Assembly (NCBI RefSeq): GCF_000723405.1
Contig: NZ_CCAE010000010.1
Coordinates: forward strand, 61,078 to 125,077
Origin: Hydrogenophaga intermedia
Lineage (GTDB): Bacteria; Pseudomonadota; Gammaproteobacteria; Burkholderiales; Burkholderiaceae_C
Length of the DNA: 64,000 nt
Reading direction: 5' to 3'
Positions within the stretch are counted from its first letter, which is position 1; every line of letters starts with the position of its first letter. Made by a program: the position numbers and the translations under genes. Under the pieces are notes generated by a model that did not search any database, was not told where the DNA came from, and saw only the letters and a list, made by a program, of their open reading frames with translations. Positions 38,765 through 46,561 of the stretch are shown in pieces.

Positions 38765-40782
38765 AGCGAGACGACTTCACCCTCCCCCTCGGCTTCGCCG
38801 ACGAACTGATCATCGACAACTTCGCCGGCGGTGGTGGCACCAGCACCGGCCTAGAAGCCGCGTTCGGTCGCCCCGTAGACATCGCCATCAACCACGACCC
38901 CGAGGCGCTGGCGATGCACGCGATCAACCACCCGCGCACGCTGCACCTCTGCCAGAGCGTGTGGGACGTGAACCCGATCGAGGTCACGCGCAACCAGCCC
39001 GTGGCGCTGGTGTGGCTGTCGCCCGACTGCAAGCATTTCAGCAAGGCCAAGGGCGGCACGCCGGTGTCCAAGCACATCCGTGGCCTGGCCTGGGTCGGCA
39101 TGCGCTGGATCGCGCTGTGCAAGCCGCGCGTGCTGATGCTGGAGAACGTCGAGGAGTTCCAGACCTGGGGCCCGATCATCGTTGGCGCCGACGGCCTGGC
39201 CCGGCCCGACCCCGCGCGGCGCGGCAAGACCTTCGAGAGCTTCGTGCGACAGCTCCGCGCCCACGGCTACGTGGTGGACTGGCGCGAAATGCGCGCGTGC
39301 GACAACGGCACGCCGACGATCCGCAAGCGCCTGTTCCTGGTCGCGCGGCGCGACGGCCTGCCGATCGTGTGGCCCGAGGCCAGCCACGGCGCGCCGACCT
39401 CGCGCGAGGTGATCGCCGGCAAGCTGGCGCCCTACCGCACCGCGGCGGAGATCATCGACTTCAACCTGCCCGCGCAAAGCATATTCGGGCGCAAGAAGGA
39501 TCTCGCCGTAAACACCCAGCGGCGGGTCGCCAAAGGGCTGTGGCGCCACGTCCTGGCCAGCCCCAAGCCCTTCATCGTCGGCGTGGGCGGACGCATGGGC
39601 CAGAGCCCGGAGCGCAGCGTCCACCAGCCGCTGCAGACCATCACCAGCAAGGCCGATTCGTGCGTGGCGCAGCCGGTGCTCACGCCCTTCCTCACCGAGC
39701 ACGCGAACGCCAGCAATCAGCGCACCTTCCCCGCGGACGAGCCGCTGCGCACGCAGGTAGCGCAGGTGAAGCGCGGACACTTTTCCGTTGTGGCGCCGAA
39801 GCTGGCGCCAGTCGTCATCACGAACACCAGTGGCCATCCCGGTGGGCGAGATGATGCGCCGCTGTCGACGGTGACGACCGGTGGACACCACGCCCTGGTC
39901 GGCGCCAGCCTGGTCACGATCGGCTATGGCGAGCGGCCCGGCCAGGCGCCGCGCGTGCCCGACATCGAGGCGCCCCTCGGCACCATCGTCGCCGGCGGGA
40001 AGAAACACGGGCTCGTGGCCGCTCACTTGGTCGACATGGGCCACGGCGAAGGCCCGGCCGGCGGAAAGCGGTTCAGCCATGGCGTTCGCAGCCTGGAGGT
40101 GCCGCTCAACACCGTGACTGCCAGCGGCGCCACGAGCGGCCTGGTGGCCGCCTGTCTGGAGCAGGCCAACGGCGGCTTCTACGACGGCGACGGTCGCCCT
40201 GTGGACGCGCCGATCTCCACCATCACCGCCACCGGCAGCAATCAGCGCCTGATCAGCGCGTACTGCGTCAAGTACTACAGCAGCGGCGGCCAGTGGCAAG
40301 GCCTCGCCGAGCCCATGCACACGCTGCCCACGAAGGGGCGCATGGGCCTGGTCGAGGTGCTGCAGGTGCCGGCGGCCGACCTGTCGCCAGAGCAGCGCGA
40401 GCGCGCGCGCCTGTGCGCCGAGCTGCTGCTCACCCACCTGCCCGAGCACTTCAAGGAGCCGGCCGATCTGGTGCTGGTCTTCCATGAAGGCCAGTGGTGG
40501 GTGCTCGTGGACATCACGCTGCGCATGCTGCAGCCGCGCGAGCTGTACAAGGCCCAGGGCTTCCCCGATGGGTACGTGATTCACGAGATCCCGAACCCGT
40601 CCCTCCTGTTCGTCGACGGCCTGCAGGTGGACACCAACCCGCTGAAGCTGCCGCGGATCCCGCTCACGGCCACGGCGCAGGTTCGCATGGTGGGCAACAG
40701 CGTGGCGCCGCCCCAGGCCGAGGCACTGGTCCGTGCCAACTTCGCCCACGAGGCGCTGATCCATGGCAGGAGCGCCGCATGA
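38761..40782 (+). CDS. DNA cytosine-5 methyltransferase, phage type
   Basis: The 673-aa protein has the SAM motif DNFAGGGGTSTGLE (19-32), catalytic C90 in SPDCKHFSKAKGG, and motif VI ENV (128-130). Instead of the usual PCQ, it has DCKHFS, as in a phage branch. Residues ~265-530 hold four to five imperfect repeats with cores TVTTGG, TIVAGG, TVTASG and TITATG, probably a modular recognition region. The C-terminus has QVRMVGNSVAPPQAEALV (motif X). It modifies phage DNA against host restriction; its target is unknown. The next gene overlaps by 4 nt. Confidence 0.85.
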   Translation: MKRDDFTLPLGFADELIIDNFAGGGGTSTGLEAAFGRPVDIAINHDPEALAMHAINHPRTLHLCQSVWDVNPIEVTRNQPVALVWLSPDCKHFSKAKGGTPVSKHIRGLAWVGMRWIALCKPRVLMLENVEEFQTWGPIIVGADGLARPDPARRGKTFESFVRQLRAHGYVVDWREMRACDNGTPTIRKRLFLVARRDGLPIVWPEASHGAPTSREVIAGKLAPYRTAAEIIDFNLPAQSIFGRKKDLAVNTQRRVAKGLWRHVLASPKPFIVGVGGRMGQSPERSVHQPLQTITSKADSCVAQPVLTPFLTEHANASNQRTFPADEPLRTQVAQVKRGHFSVVAPKLAPVVITNTSGHPGGRDDAPLSTVTTGGHHALVGASLVTIGYGERPGQAPRVPDIEAPLGTIVAGGKKHGLVAAHLVDMGHGEGPAGGKRFSHGVRSLEVPLNTVTASGATSGLVAACLEQANGGFYDGDGRPVDAPISTITATGSNQRLISAYCVKYYSSGGQWQGLAEPMHTLPTKGRMGLVEVLQVPAADLSPEQRERARLCAELLLTHLPEHFKEPADLVLVFHEGQWWVLVDITLRMLQPRELYKAQGFPDGYVIHEIPNPSLLFVDGLQVDTNPLKLPRIPLTATAQVRMVGNSVAPPQAEALVRANFAHEALIHGRSAA

Positions 40783-41600
40783 AGCTCACCCGCCCTCTGA
40801 CGCGCTACCACGGAGGCAAGTGGAAGCTCGCGCCCTGGATCCTGCGCCACCTGCCGCCCCACCGCGTGTACGTCGAACCCTTTGGCGGAGGGGGCAGCGT
40901 GCTGCTGCGCAAGCGCCGCAGCTATGCCGAGATCTACAACGACCTCGACGGCGAGATCGTCAATCTGTTTCGCGTCGCGCGCGACCGCGGTGAAGAGCTG
41001 GCTCAAGCGCTCGAACTGACCCCGTTCGCGCGCTCCGAGTTCGACCAGGCATATCAGCCAGCCAGCGATCCACTGGAGCAGGCCAGGCGCACGCTTGTGC
41101 GGGCGTACATGGGCTTCGGCTCGGCCGGCGCCAGTGGACAGTCCACAGGCTTCCGCGCCAACAGCAACCGCAGCGGCACGACGCCTGCGCACGACTGGAT
41201 GAACTATCCCGACTGCCTGCGCCAGACGGTGCAGCGGCTGCGCGGCGTCGTCATCGAGAACCGGGATGCCCTCGATGTGATTCGTGCACACGACAGTGAG
41301 CACGCGCTGCACTACGTGGACCCGCCCTATGTCCACAGCACCAGGTCGCTGCGCGACCGCTCACCGGCCTACAGGCACGAGCTCACCGACGAAGACCACG
41401 AGGCGCTGGCCAGCACGCTGAGCGCGCTCAGGGGCGCCGTGGTTCTCAGCGGCTACCGATGCGACCTGTACGACCGGCTCTTCGCCGGTTGGCAGCGCAT
41501 CGACCAGAAAGCCCACGCCGACGGCGCGCGAGATCGCGTGGAAAGCCTTTGGCTGTCACCCAACTGCCCGCGAGTCGGGCTCTTCGAGGAAGCTGCATGA
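40779..41600 (+). CDS. D12-class N6-adenine DNA methyltransferase
   Basis: The 273-aa protein has YVEPFGGGGSVLLRK (31-45, SAM site) and the catalytic DPPY (181-184), the arrangement of Dam/DpnM-type alpha-class enzymes. It overlaps the cytosine methyltransferase by 4 nt. No partner endonuclease is visible, so it is an orphan methyltransferase likely protecting phage DNA or setting expression. Confidence 0.9.
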   Translation: MKLTRPLTRYHGGKWKLAPWILRHLPPHRVYVEPFGGGGSVLLRKRRSYAEIYNDLDGEIVNLFRVARDRGEELAQALELTPFARSEFDQAYQPASDPLEQARRTLVRAYMGFGSAGASGQSTGFRANSNRSGTTPAHDWMNYPDCLRQTVQRLRGVVIENRDALDVIRAHDSEHALHYVDPPYVHSTRSLRDRSPAYRHELTDEDHEALASTLSALRGAVVLSGYRCDLYDRLFAGWQRIDQKAHADGARDRVESLWLSPNCPRVGLFEEAA

Positions 41601-42628
41601 ACGACGACACCCCCCTGGAAACCGGCGAGGGCGACGCCCTGCCCTACAAGCCGCCCGCCGTGCCCGAGGAGGCCACGGCCGCCCTGGGCCTGCTCAACGC
41701 GCTGGAGAAGCGCGTCGATGAGTACCTGCAGGGCTACGAGCTTTGCGGGGATGCGGGCAACTACACGCCCAACGACACCGAGCGCCTGCTGATCACCGAT
41801 GCAGTCAACGGCCTGCTCACCGATGATGAATTCATCAAGCTGTTCGAGGCCTGGCGCAACGTCGCCAACGACTTCCGCGAGCTGCTGGTGCCGCCGCCCG
41901 GCCTGACCTTCGGCAAGGTTGGAGCGAAGATGTCGTTCTCCATCGGCACGCAGTCCTTCGTGCTGGACTTCGAGCCCGTGGAGCCCGGCGAGTTCGAGTT
42001 CCTGGCGATGTGCCTGCGCAAGGCGTTCGCTGCGTTGCTGGCCAACCAGCCCGCGTGCCAGGCCTGCGGTGGGCCCGCGACCCGCGATGTTCCGAACGAG
42101 GCAACGGACTTGCCCGGGCCGTACTGCGCTGAGTGCGGGCCCGGCGCCACCCAGCCACCGACCGACCTCGACCGCGAAGAGTTCGAGCAGCGCGTCTTCA
42201 AGCGGCGGTTCATCGCGAGCATCACGCGCAACCCCAACCCGCCGCCGGGCACCGGCGCGCTGGACTTCATCAGCGTGGACTGCCCGACCAAGGCCGAGCT
42301 GTGCGCGCGCGACGACAAGGACGACTACGTCGATCCGGCCGTCTCGGCGATGTGGTGGGGCTGGCGGGAGAGCCGCGCCGCACGCGCCACCCAGCCGCCC
42401 GTGCAGGCCGACGGCTTCGACACCTACAACTCCAACGGCCTGGCCTGGGCGGTGTCCCGCTGGAACGACGAGGTGTCGCAACGACCGTTTCTCAACGACC
42501 ACCGCCGCACGCTGGACGAAACCTGGCGCCAGGTCATTCGCTTCTTCGGCGGCGACCCGGATGCGCTGCTCGGTCCTGCACACGACGCGCTGGTCGCTCG
42601 CCAACAACACATCGGAGGCAACGGATGA
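41597..42628 (+). CDS. Phage protein, 343 aa, unknown, with CxxC pairs
   Basis: ATG 41597 overlaps the adenine methyltransferase stop. An N-terminal acidic part is followed by ACQACGGPATRD and PYCAECGPG, a two-CxxC zinc site near 150-175. The C-terminal half (FISVDCPTKAELCARDDKDDYVDPAVSAMWWGWRESR) is the type repeated in phage early proteins of unknown use. Confidence 0.65.
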   Translation: MNDDTPLETGEGDALPYKPPAVPEEATAALGLLNALEKRVDEYLQGYELCGDAGNYTPNDTERLLITDAVNGLLTDDEFIKLFEAWRNVANDFRELLVPPPGLTFGKVGAKMSFSIGTQSFVLDFEPVEPGEFEFLAMCLRKAFAALLANQPACQACGGPATRDVPNEATDLPGPYCAECGPGATQPPTDLDREEFEQRVFKRRFIASITRNPNPPPGTGALDFISVDCPTKAELCARDDKDDYVDPAVSAMWWGWRESRAARATQPPVQADGFDTYNSNGLAWAVSRWNDEVSQRPFLNDHRRTLDETWRQVIRFFGGDPDALLGPAHDALVARQQHIGGNG

Positions 42629-42873
42629 TCACCACCATCATCACCTGGTTCCTGGCCCGCCCCTGGTGGGAAACCGCCTTCCTCGTCGTCGTCATCAGCC
42701 TGCTGGGCGCTCTGCTGGCGGCAGTGCTGATCTCGTATCTGGTCGACCTCTACCACCGCCGCCGCGACCCGATGCACGGCCGCTGCGACATCTGCGGCGC
42801 CGACCTCACGGTCTTCAAGAACGGGTGCGCCGAGCCCGACTGCCCCTACTTCAACAAGCGGGGCACCGAGTGA
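42625..42873 (+). CDS. Small membrane-anchored zinc-site protein, 82 aa
   Basis: The N-terminal transmembrane segment (WETAFLVVVISLLGALLAAVLISYLV) is followed by CDICGADLTVFKNGCAEPDC, a Cys4 zinc-binding motif on the cytoplasmic side. The ribosome site is GGAGG. The function is unknown. Confidence 0.6.
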   Translation: MITTIITWFLARPWWETAFLVVVISLLGALLAAVLISYLVDLYHRRRDPMHGRCDICGADLTVFKNGCAEPDCPYFNKRGTE

Positions 42874-43913
42874 GCGCCAACAGCAAGATCGAGTGGACCG
42901 ATCACACGTTCAACCCGTGGATCGGCTGCACGAAGGTGTCACCCGCGTGCGACCACTGCTACGCCGAGCGCTCGACGCCTTCGCGCACGCTGGGCGTGGC
43001 CTGGGGCGCTGGCCAGCCGCGGCGCCGCACCACGCCCGCCAACTGGGCGCTGCCGCTGCGCTGGAACGTCCACGCCGACACGTTCATGGCCATGCACGGC
43101 CGACGCCAGCGCGTGTTCTGCGCCAGCCTGGCCGACGTGTTCGACAACGAGGTGCCGGACGCTTGGCGCGCGGACCTCTTCACCCTGATAGCCGCAACCC
43201 CGAACCTCGATTGGCTGCTGCTGACGAAGCGCATAGGGAACGCCCATCGCATGATCGACTTGACGATGGACGCCATCGATCGCGCCCAGGCAGCGGGGAA
43301 GACGACCGTTGTGCGCGGGCCCTGGCCGTGGCCCAACGTCTGGCTGGGCGCCACGATCTGCAACCAGGAGGAGGCCGACCGAGACATCGCCAAGCTCAAG
43401 CGCGTGCCGGCGCGCGTGCACTTTGTCAGCATGGAGCCGCTGCTGAGCGCGGTAGACCTGGGCTTGTGCGACTGCGACCACGGCAGCATCCCCGCGCCAC
43501 ACAACGCGGGCGGAGTGACCTGCCCTAAGTGCAACGGCACGGGCGGTCGCATGTTGGACTGGGTGATCGTCGGCGGCGAGAGCGGCCCCGAGGCGCGCCC
43601 CATGCACCCCGACTGGGCCCGCGGCCTGCGCGACCAGTGTCAGGCCGCCGGCGTGCCCTTCCTGTTCAAGCAGTGGGGCGAGTTCTGCGAGCAGGACGAT
43701 GGCGTGGGCGCCACTCTGCTCTGCCAAGAAGGAGACCCGGACTACCACAGCGAAGCAGCGAAATGCGCGGCCTTCATCTCGCACGCCGGCCACGTCGTGA
43801 GCTCGATGGACGACTCGGAGCCGGGCGTGCGCTATCGGGGGATGCTGCGTCCGGGCAAGAAGGCCGCCGGCCGCCAGCTCGACGGCCGCACCTGGGACGA
43901 GGTGCCGACATGA
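42870..43913 (+). CDS. DUF5131 (phage Gp37/Gp68) protein, 347 aa
   Basis: A GTG start overlaps the upstream stop. SKIEWTDHTFNPWIGCTKVSPACDHCYAE (6-34) carries the three-cysteine pattern CxxxxxxCxxC of the Gp37/Gp68 family, reminiscent of radical-SAM cluster sites. WLLLTKRIGNA, DWVIVGGESGPEARPMHPDWARGLRDQC and PFLFKQWGEF are other family marks. The biochemical role is not established. It follows two methyltransferases, so a DNA-modification link is possible. Confidence 0.8.
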   Translation: MSANSKIEWTDHTFNPWIGCTKVSPACDHCYAERSTPSRTLGVAWGAGQPRRRTTPANWALPLRWNVHADTFMAMHGRRQRVFCASLADVFDNEVPDAWRADLFTLIAATPNLDWLLLTKRIGNAHRMIDLTMDAIDRAQAAGKTTVVRGPWPWPNVWLGATICNQEEADRDIAKLKRVPARVHFVSMEPLLSAVDLGLCDCDHGSIPAPHNAGGVTCPKCNGTGGRMLDWVIVGGESGPEARPMHPDWARGLRDQCQAAGVPFLFKQWGEFCEQDDGVGATLLCQEGDPDYHSEAAKCAAFISHAGHVVSSMDDSEPGVRYRGMLRPGKKAAGRQLDGRTWDEVPT

Positions 43914-44170
43914 AGTGTCAGGGCCACATCAACCAGATGATCCGCAGGATCTCTGCCCAGGGCTTGATCGCCTTGCCCAGCCGCTCGAACCTGGAGAGCC
44001 AGTGCTCGCGCGGTTGGTGTGCCTCGAATTTGTTGGGGCGTCGTGTCTTCATGAGCGGGATGCTGTCCTTTCCGCCGTCGAAGTTCTTCGTGTGGAATTT
44101 CCGCGGCACGCCCATGTTCGCGTCACGACACGCGCATAAGCGCACGATGCCGATGGAGAAGTCGCAGTGA
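43910..44170 (+). CDS. Questionable 86-aa plus-strand frame
   Basis: The start overlaps the DUF5131 stop (ATGA) and the end overlaps the ASCH-like start (GTGA), which suggests an operon gene. The product (MKCQGHINQMIRRISAQG...) looks unlike a typical protein. A minus-strand frame across 43918-44115 (MGVPRKFHTKNFDGG... ending IIWLMWP) has a more protein-like composition. Only one of the two is likely real. Confidence 0.35.
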   Translation: MKCQGHINQMIRRISAQGLIALPSRSNLESQCSRGWCASNLLGRRVFMSGMLSFPPSKFFVWNFRGTPMFASRHAHKRTMPMEKSQ

Positions 44171-44724
44171 AGGAACGCCAACTCCCTTTCCAGCCGGCGA
44201 TGGTGCGCGCCGTGCTGCGCGACATCGACCCGAAGAACCAGACTCGGCGCATCTGCAAGCTGGAGGTGCGCGCCGGCATGTCGGAACCCGAATGGGCGTC
44301 GCTCCTGCGCTGCTGCCCCTACGGCCAGCCCGGCGACCGGCTGTGGGTTCGCGAGGCCTGGCGCACCGTGGCCGAGGCCGACGCACTCCCACCGCGCGAC
44401 CTCACACCGGCACATCGCATCTGGTACGAGGCCGATGGCCTGGACCAGCCGGGCTTCGGTCGGTACCGCCCCGGCATGTTCATGCCCCGCTGGGCCAGCC
44501 GCATCCTGCTGGAGGTCACCGACGTGCGCGTGGAGCGCCTGCAGGACATCAGCGAGGCGGACGCAGTCGCCGAGGGTGTCGAGCCCGTAGCCACGCACAA
44601 CAGGCCTGGCGCCATCGCCACCCATTGCGGGGCCTACGAACTGCTGTGGGAGCAGATCAACGGCCCGGGCTCGTGGGACGCCAACCCCTGGGTATGGGTG
44701 GTGTCGTTCAAGCGCCTGGCGTGA
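44167..44724 (+). CDS. ASCH-like domain protein, 185 aa
   Basis: The start VKERQLPFQPAMVRAVLRDIDPKNQTRRICK and the segment GQPGDRLWVREAWRTV are the marks of ASCH/PUA-like phage proteins that often follow DNA-modification genes. It ends WVWVVSFKRLA. Family members are thought to bind RNA or modified bases; the role here is unknown. It starts at GTG 44167 with GGAG upstream. Confidence 0.75.
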   Translation: MKERQLPFQPAMVRAVLRDIDPKNQTRRICKLEVRAGMSEPEWASLLRCCPYGQPGDRLWVREAWRTVAEADALPPRDLTPAHRIWYEADGLDQPGFGRYRPGMFMPRWASRILLEVTDVRVERLQDISEADAVAEGVEPVATHNRPGAIATHCGAYELLWEQINGPGSWDANPWVWVVSFKRLA

Positions 44725-44947
44725 TGCCCCACTTCCCCGTCTCGAAGTAGCGAATGCCCGCCTCCAGGCCCTCCTCAGCAGCACGGGTTTCGTCATCGAA
44801 CGTCGGCCCGACGACTGGCATTCGGTGTTCCTGCGTCTCGCCGTTCAGGTTGATGGTCACCACGCTGGCGGGTTGCCAATGACCATCAGCCGTTTGCACC
44901 CCAAACCCGGTGATGCGTGCCCTGTCGAACTCGCGAATCAGCTCCAT
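44708..44947 (-). CDS. Minus-strand small protein in the early operon, 79 aa
   Basis: ATG 44947 (MELIREFDRARITGFGVQTADGHWQP) has an excellent ribosome site GGAGG. The end (ETRAAEEGLEAGIRYFETGKWG) overlaps the convergent ASCH-like gene by 17 nt. It is opposite in direction to the early operon and is therefore probably expressed separately, perhaps in the lysogen. No family was recognised. Confidence 0.6.
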   Translation of the reverse strand: MELIREFDRARITGFGVQTADGHWQPASVVTINLNGETQEHRMPVVGPTFDDETRAAEEGLEAGIRYFETGKWGITPGA

Positions 44948-44972
44948 TTTTGCCTCCGTTGAAAGCACCAGT

Positions 44973-45509
44973 ATGAGCCAACGCTACGGACGAAACCAGA
45001 AGCGCCGCGCCCGCGAAGCGCTGGCCACCGCGCAGAGCGAGGCCCTGCAGGCGAAGCGCCTGGCCGACAGCGCGCGCCAGACCATCAGGTCGAAGGAACG
45101 CGCGATCGCCGCGTTGGAGGCCGTTGTCTCGGGTGTGCGCGATGCCCTGGGCCGCGAGTCCATCCTGCTGGATCCCATCGCTCGGCGCATGCACAACTAC
45201 ACACTGCGCAGCCTGCAGCTCGCCGAGGAGCTGGACGTGCCACTGGGGCCTTCCGATCCCGATCAGGAACTGGCCTCCCTGCGCATCCACACCGCCGACG
45301 TGCTCGAAGCGGTGGTGACGTCTGACCACTGGGCCCGCCAGATCCACTTCGAGCTGCACGTCGGCGAAGGACGCATGGACCTGCGCTACGCCATCGATTC
45401 GCGCCTGCTGTTCGAGCGGGCCGCGCGCGGCCGCGTGGTTGAGCACGTGACGCACTACATGGCCGCAGCCTTCGAGCGCGAGCTGGCGAAGCTGGAGAAG
45501 CAGCGATGA
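44973..45509 (+). CDS. Phage early protein, 178 aa, unknown
   Basis: The protein starts MSQRYGRNQKRRAREALATAQSEALQAKRLADSARQTIRSKERAIAALEAVV, a long charged helix, then a mixed domain. ATG 44973 is divergent from the 79-aa gene. It overlaps the next gene by 4 nt. The function is unknown. Confidence 0.6.
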   Translation: MSQRYGRNQKRRAREALATAQSEALQAKRLADSARQTIRSKERAIAALEAVVSGVRDALGRESILLDPIARRMHNYTLRSLQLAEELDVPLGPSDPDQELASLRIHTADVLEAVVTSDHWARQIHFELHVGEGRMDLRYAIDSRLLFERAARGRVVEHVTHYMAAAFERELAKLEKQR

Positions 45510-45799
45510 ACACCAAGGCCGCCTACGTCAAATCCCAGCGCCAGGACCGCGACCACCACTGCCACTGGCCCGGCTGCGAGAAGCAGGTACCGCCGGCCAT
45601 GTGGGGCTGCAGGGCCCACTGGTTCAAGCTGCCCAAGGAACTGCGCGACGACATCTGGCGCGCCTACCGGCCCGGCCAGGAGAAGGACATGCGGCCCTCA
45701 CGCCAGTACCTGGAGGTCGCCGACAAGGTGCAGCGCTGGATCCACGAGAACCACCCGCCGCAGCGCGCGGCGGAGCAACCGCGCGGCCTGTTCGATTGA
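45506..45799 (+). CDS. Small Cys/His phage protein, 97 aa
   Basis: DHHCHWPGCEKQVPPAMWGCRAHW (residues 16-39) holds a Cys/His metal site, followed by FKLPKELRDDIWRAYRPGQE. The pattern recurs in small phage proteins near recombination genes. The function is unknown; DNA binding is possible. Confidence 0.65.
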   Translation: MNTKAAYVKSQRQDRDHHCHWPGCEKQVPPAMWGCRAHWFKLPKELRDDIWRAYRPGQEKDMRPSRQYLEVADKVQRWIHENHPPQRAAEQPRGLFD

Positions 45800-45822
45800 C
45801 GCATCGGTGCATCCGTTTACGG

Positions 45823-45850
45823 TTGACATTTATCCGGATACGGATATTAT
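45823..45850 (+). promoter_or_regulatory. Strong promoter with operator in spacer (recombination unit)
   Basis: TTGACA (45823-45828), 16-nt spacer, TATTAT (45845-45850). The spacer holds operator TATCCGGATACGGATA (45831-45846). A second, weaker dyad ATCCGTTTACGG lies just upstream (45811-45822). Confidence 0.75.
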
Positions 45851-45885
45851 TCATTCGTCGTCAGCAACCCATCCAAGGAGTCAGC

Positions 45886-46026
45886 ATGTACCGCGTCATC
45901 GACACCCGCACCGAGCGGCCCGTGGGCAAGCCCTACAAGAGCGCGAGTCGCGCGCGGGCCCGCCGCGACAAGCTCGACCTGCAGCACGGCGCCATTCGCT
46001 ACCGCGTTGAGGCGGTGCCGGCATGA
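45886..46026 (+). CDS. Small basic phage protein, 46 aa
   Basis: MYRVIDTRTERPVGKPYKSASRARARRDKLDLQHGAIRYRVEAVPA begins after AAGGAG. It is basic and probably folds as a small beta sheet. It is the first gene behind the promoter at 45823 and overlaps the next by 4 nt. Confidence 0.6.
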   Translation: MYRVIDTRTERPVGKPYKSASRARARRDKLDLQHGAIRYRVEAVPA

Positions 46027-46316
46027 GCGAAGTTGTCACCTACGCCGAACAGGTGTCCAACCTCGCCAAGGCGATCCAAGAGAAGGCCGATGCCATCCGC
46101 AACATGGAGAAGGCCCGGCACGATTGGACCCGACCGGAGGGCATCAGCCTTTACATCGGCCAACACATGCACGTGGTGCGCAAGGATGGTGTCAATCCGC
46201 GCCTCGCCGGCGTCCAGCGCGAAGCGCTGAGCTACATCGATTCCCGGCTGCTCACACTGCGTGGTGAACTGGAAGGCCTGCGCTTTCGCCTCGTGGGCTT
46301 GGGACGACAGGCATGA
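46023..46316 (+). CDS. Phage early protein, 97 aa, unknown
   Basis: The helical protein starts MSEVVTYAEQVSNLAKAIQEKADAIRNMEKARHDW and has a C-terminal coiled-coil-like helix (LLTLRGELEGLRFRLVGL). It is coupled by 4-nt overlaps on both sides. Confidence 0.6.
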   Translation: MSEVVTYAEQVSNLAKAIQEKADAIRNMEKARHDWTRPEGISLYIGQHMHVVRKDGVNPRLAGVQREALSYIDSRLLTLRGELEGLRFRLVGLGRQA

Positions 46317-46510
46317 GCACCGTCACCCCGCCAACGCCCTCCCCCCTCGACGACCAGGCCGCGTGCATCGCGGCCGACATCGCCATCGCGCGCGAGCGCA
46401 ACTCCCTCGACTACATCAGCGCCCGCGAGCGGCGCTCGCTCGCCCAGGAGCGCCAGGAACTCGCGGGCATCACCAGCAACACCGGGCTGTGGAGCGCTCA
46501 GCGCCGGTAG
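46313..46510 (+). CDS. Phage early protein, 65 aa, unknown
   Basis: It reads DDQAACIAADIAIARERNSLDYISARERRSLAQERQELAGITSN, a charged helical small protein. It starts by ATGA overlap. The function is unknown. Confidence 0.55.
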   Translation: MSTVTPPTPSPLDDQAACIAADIAIARERNSLDYISARERRSLAQERQELAGITSNTGLWSAQRR

Positions 46511-46529
46511 GCACTGGCACGCCCAACGC

Positions 46530-46545
46530 TATCCGCATCCGGATA
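46530..46545 (+). promoter_or_regulatory. Repressor operator before the recombination genes
   Basis: TATCCGCATCCGGATA, perfect arms, 16 nt before the coiled-coil gene start. It could allow separate repression of the RecT-exonuclease unit. Confidence 0.65.
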
Positions 46546-46561
46546 TTTCAAAGGAAACGCA

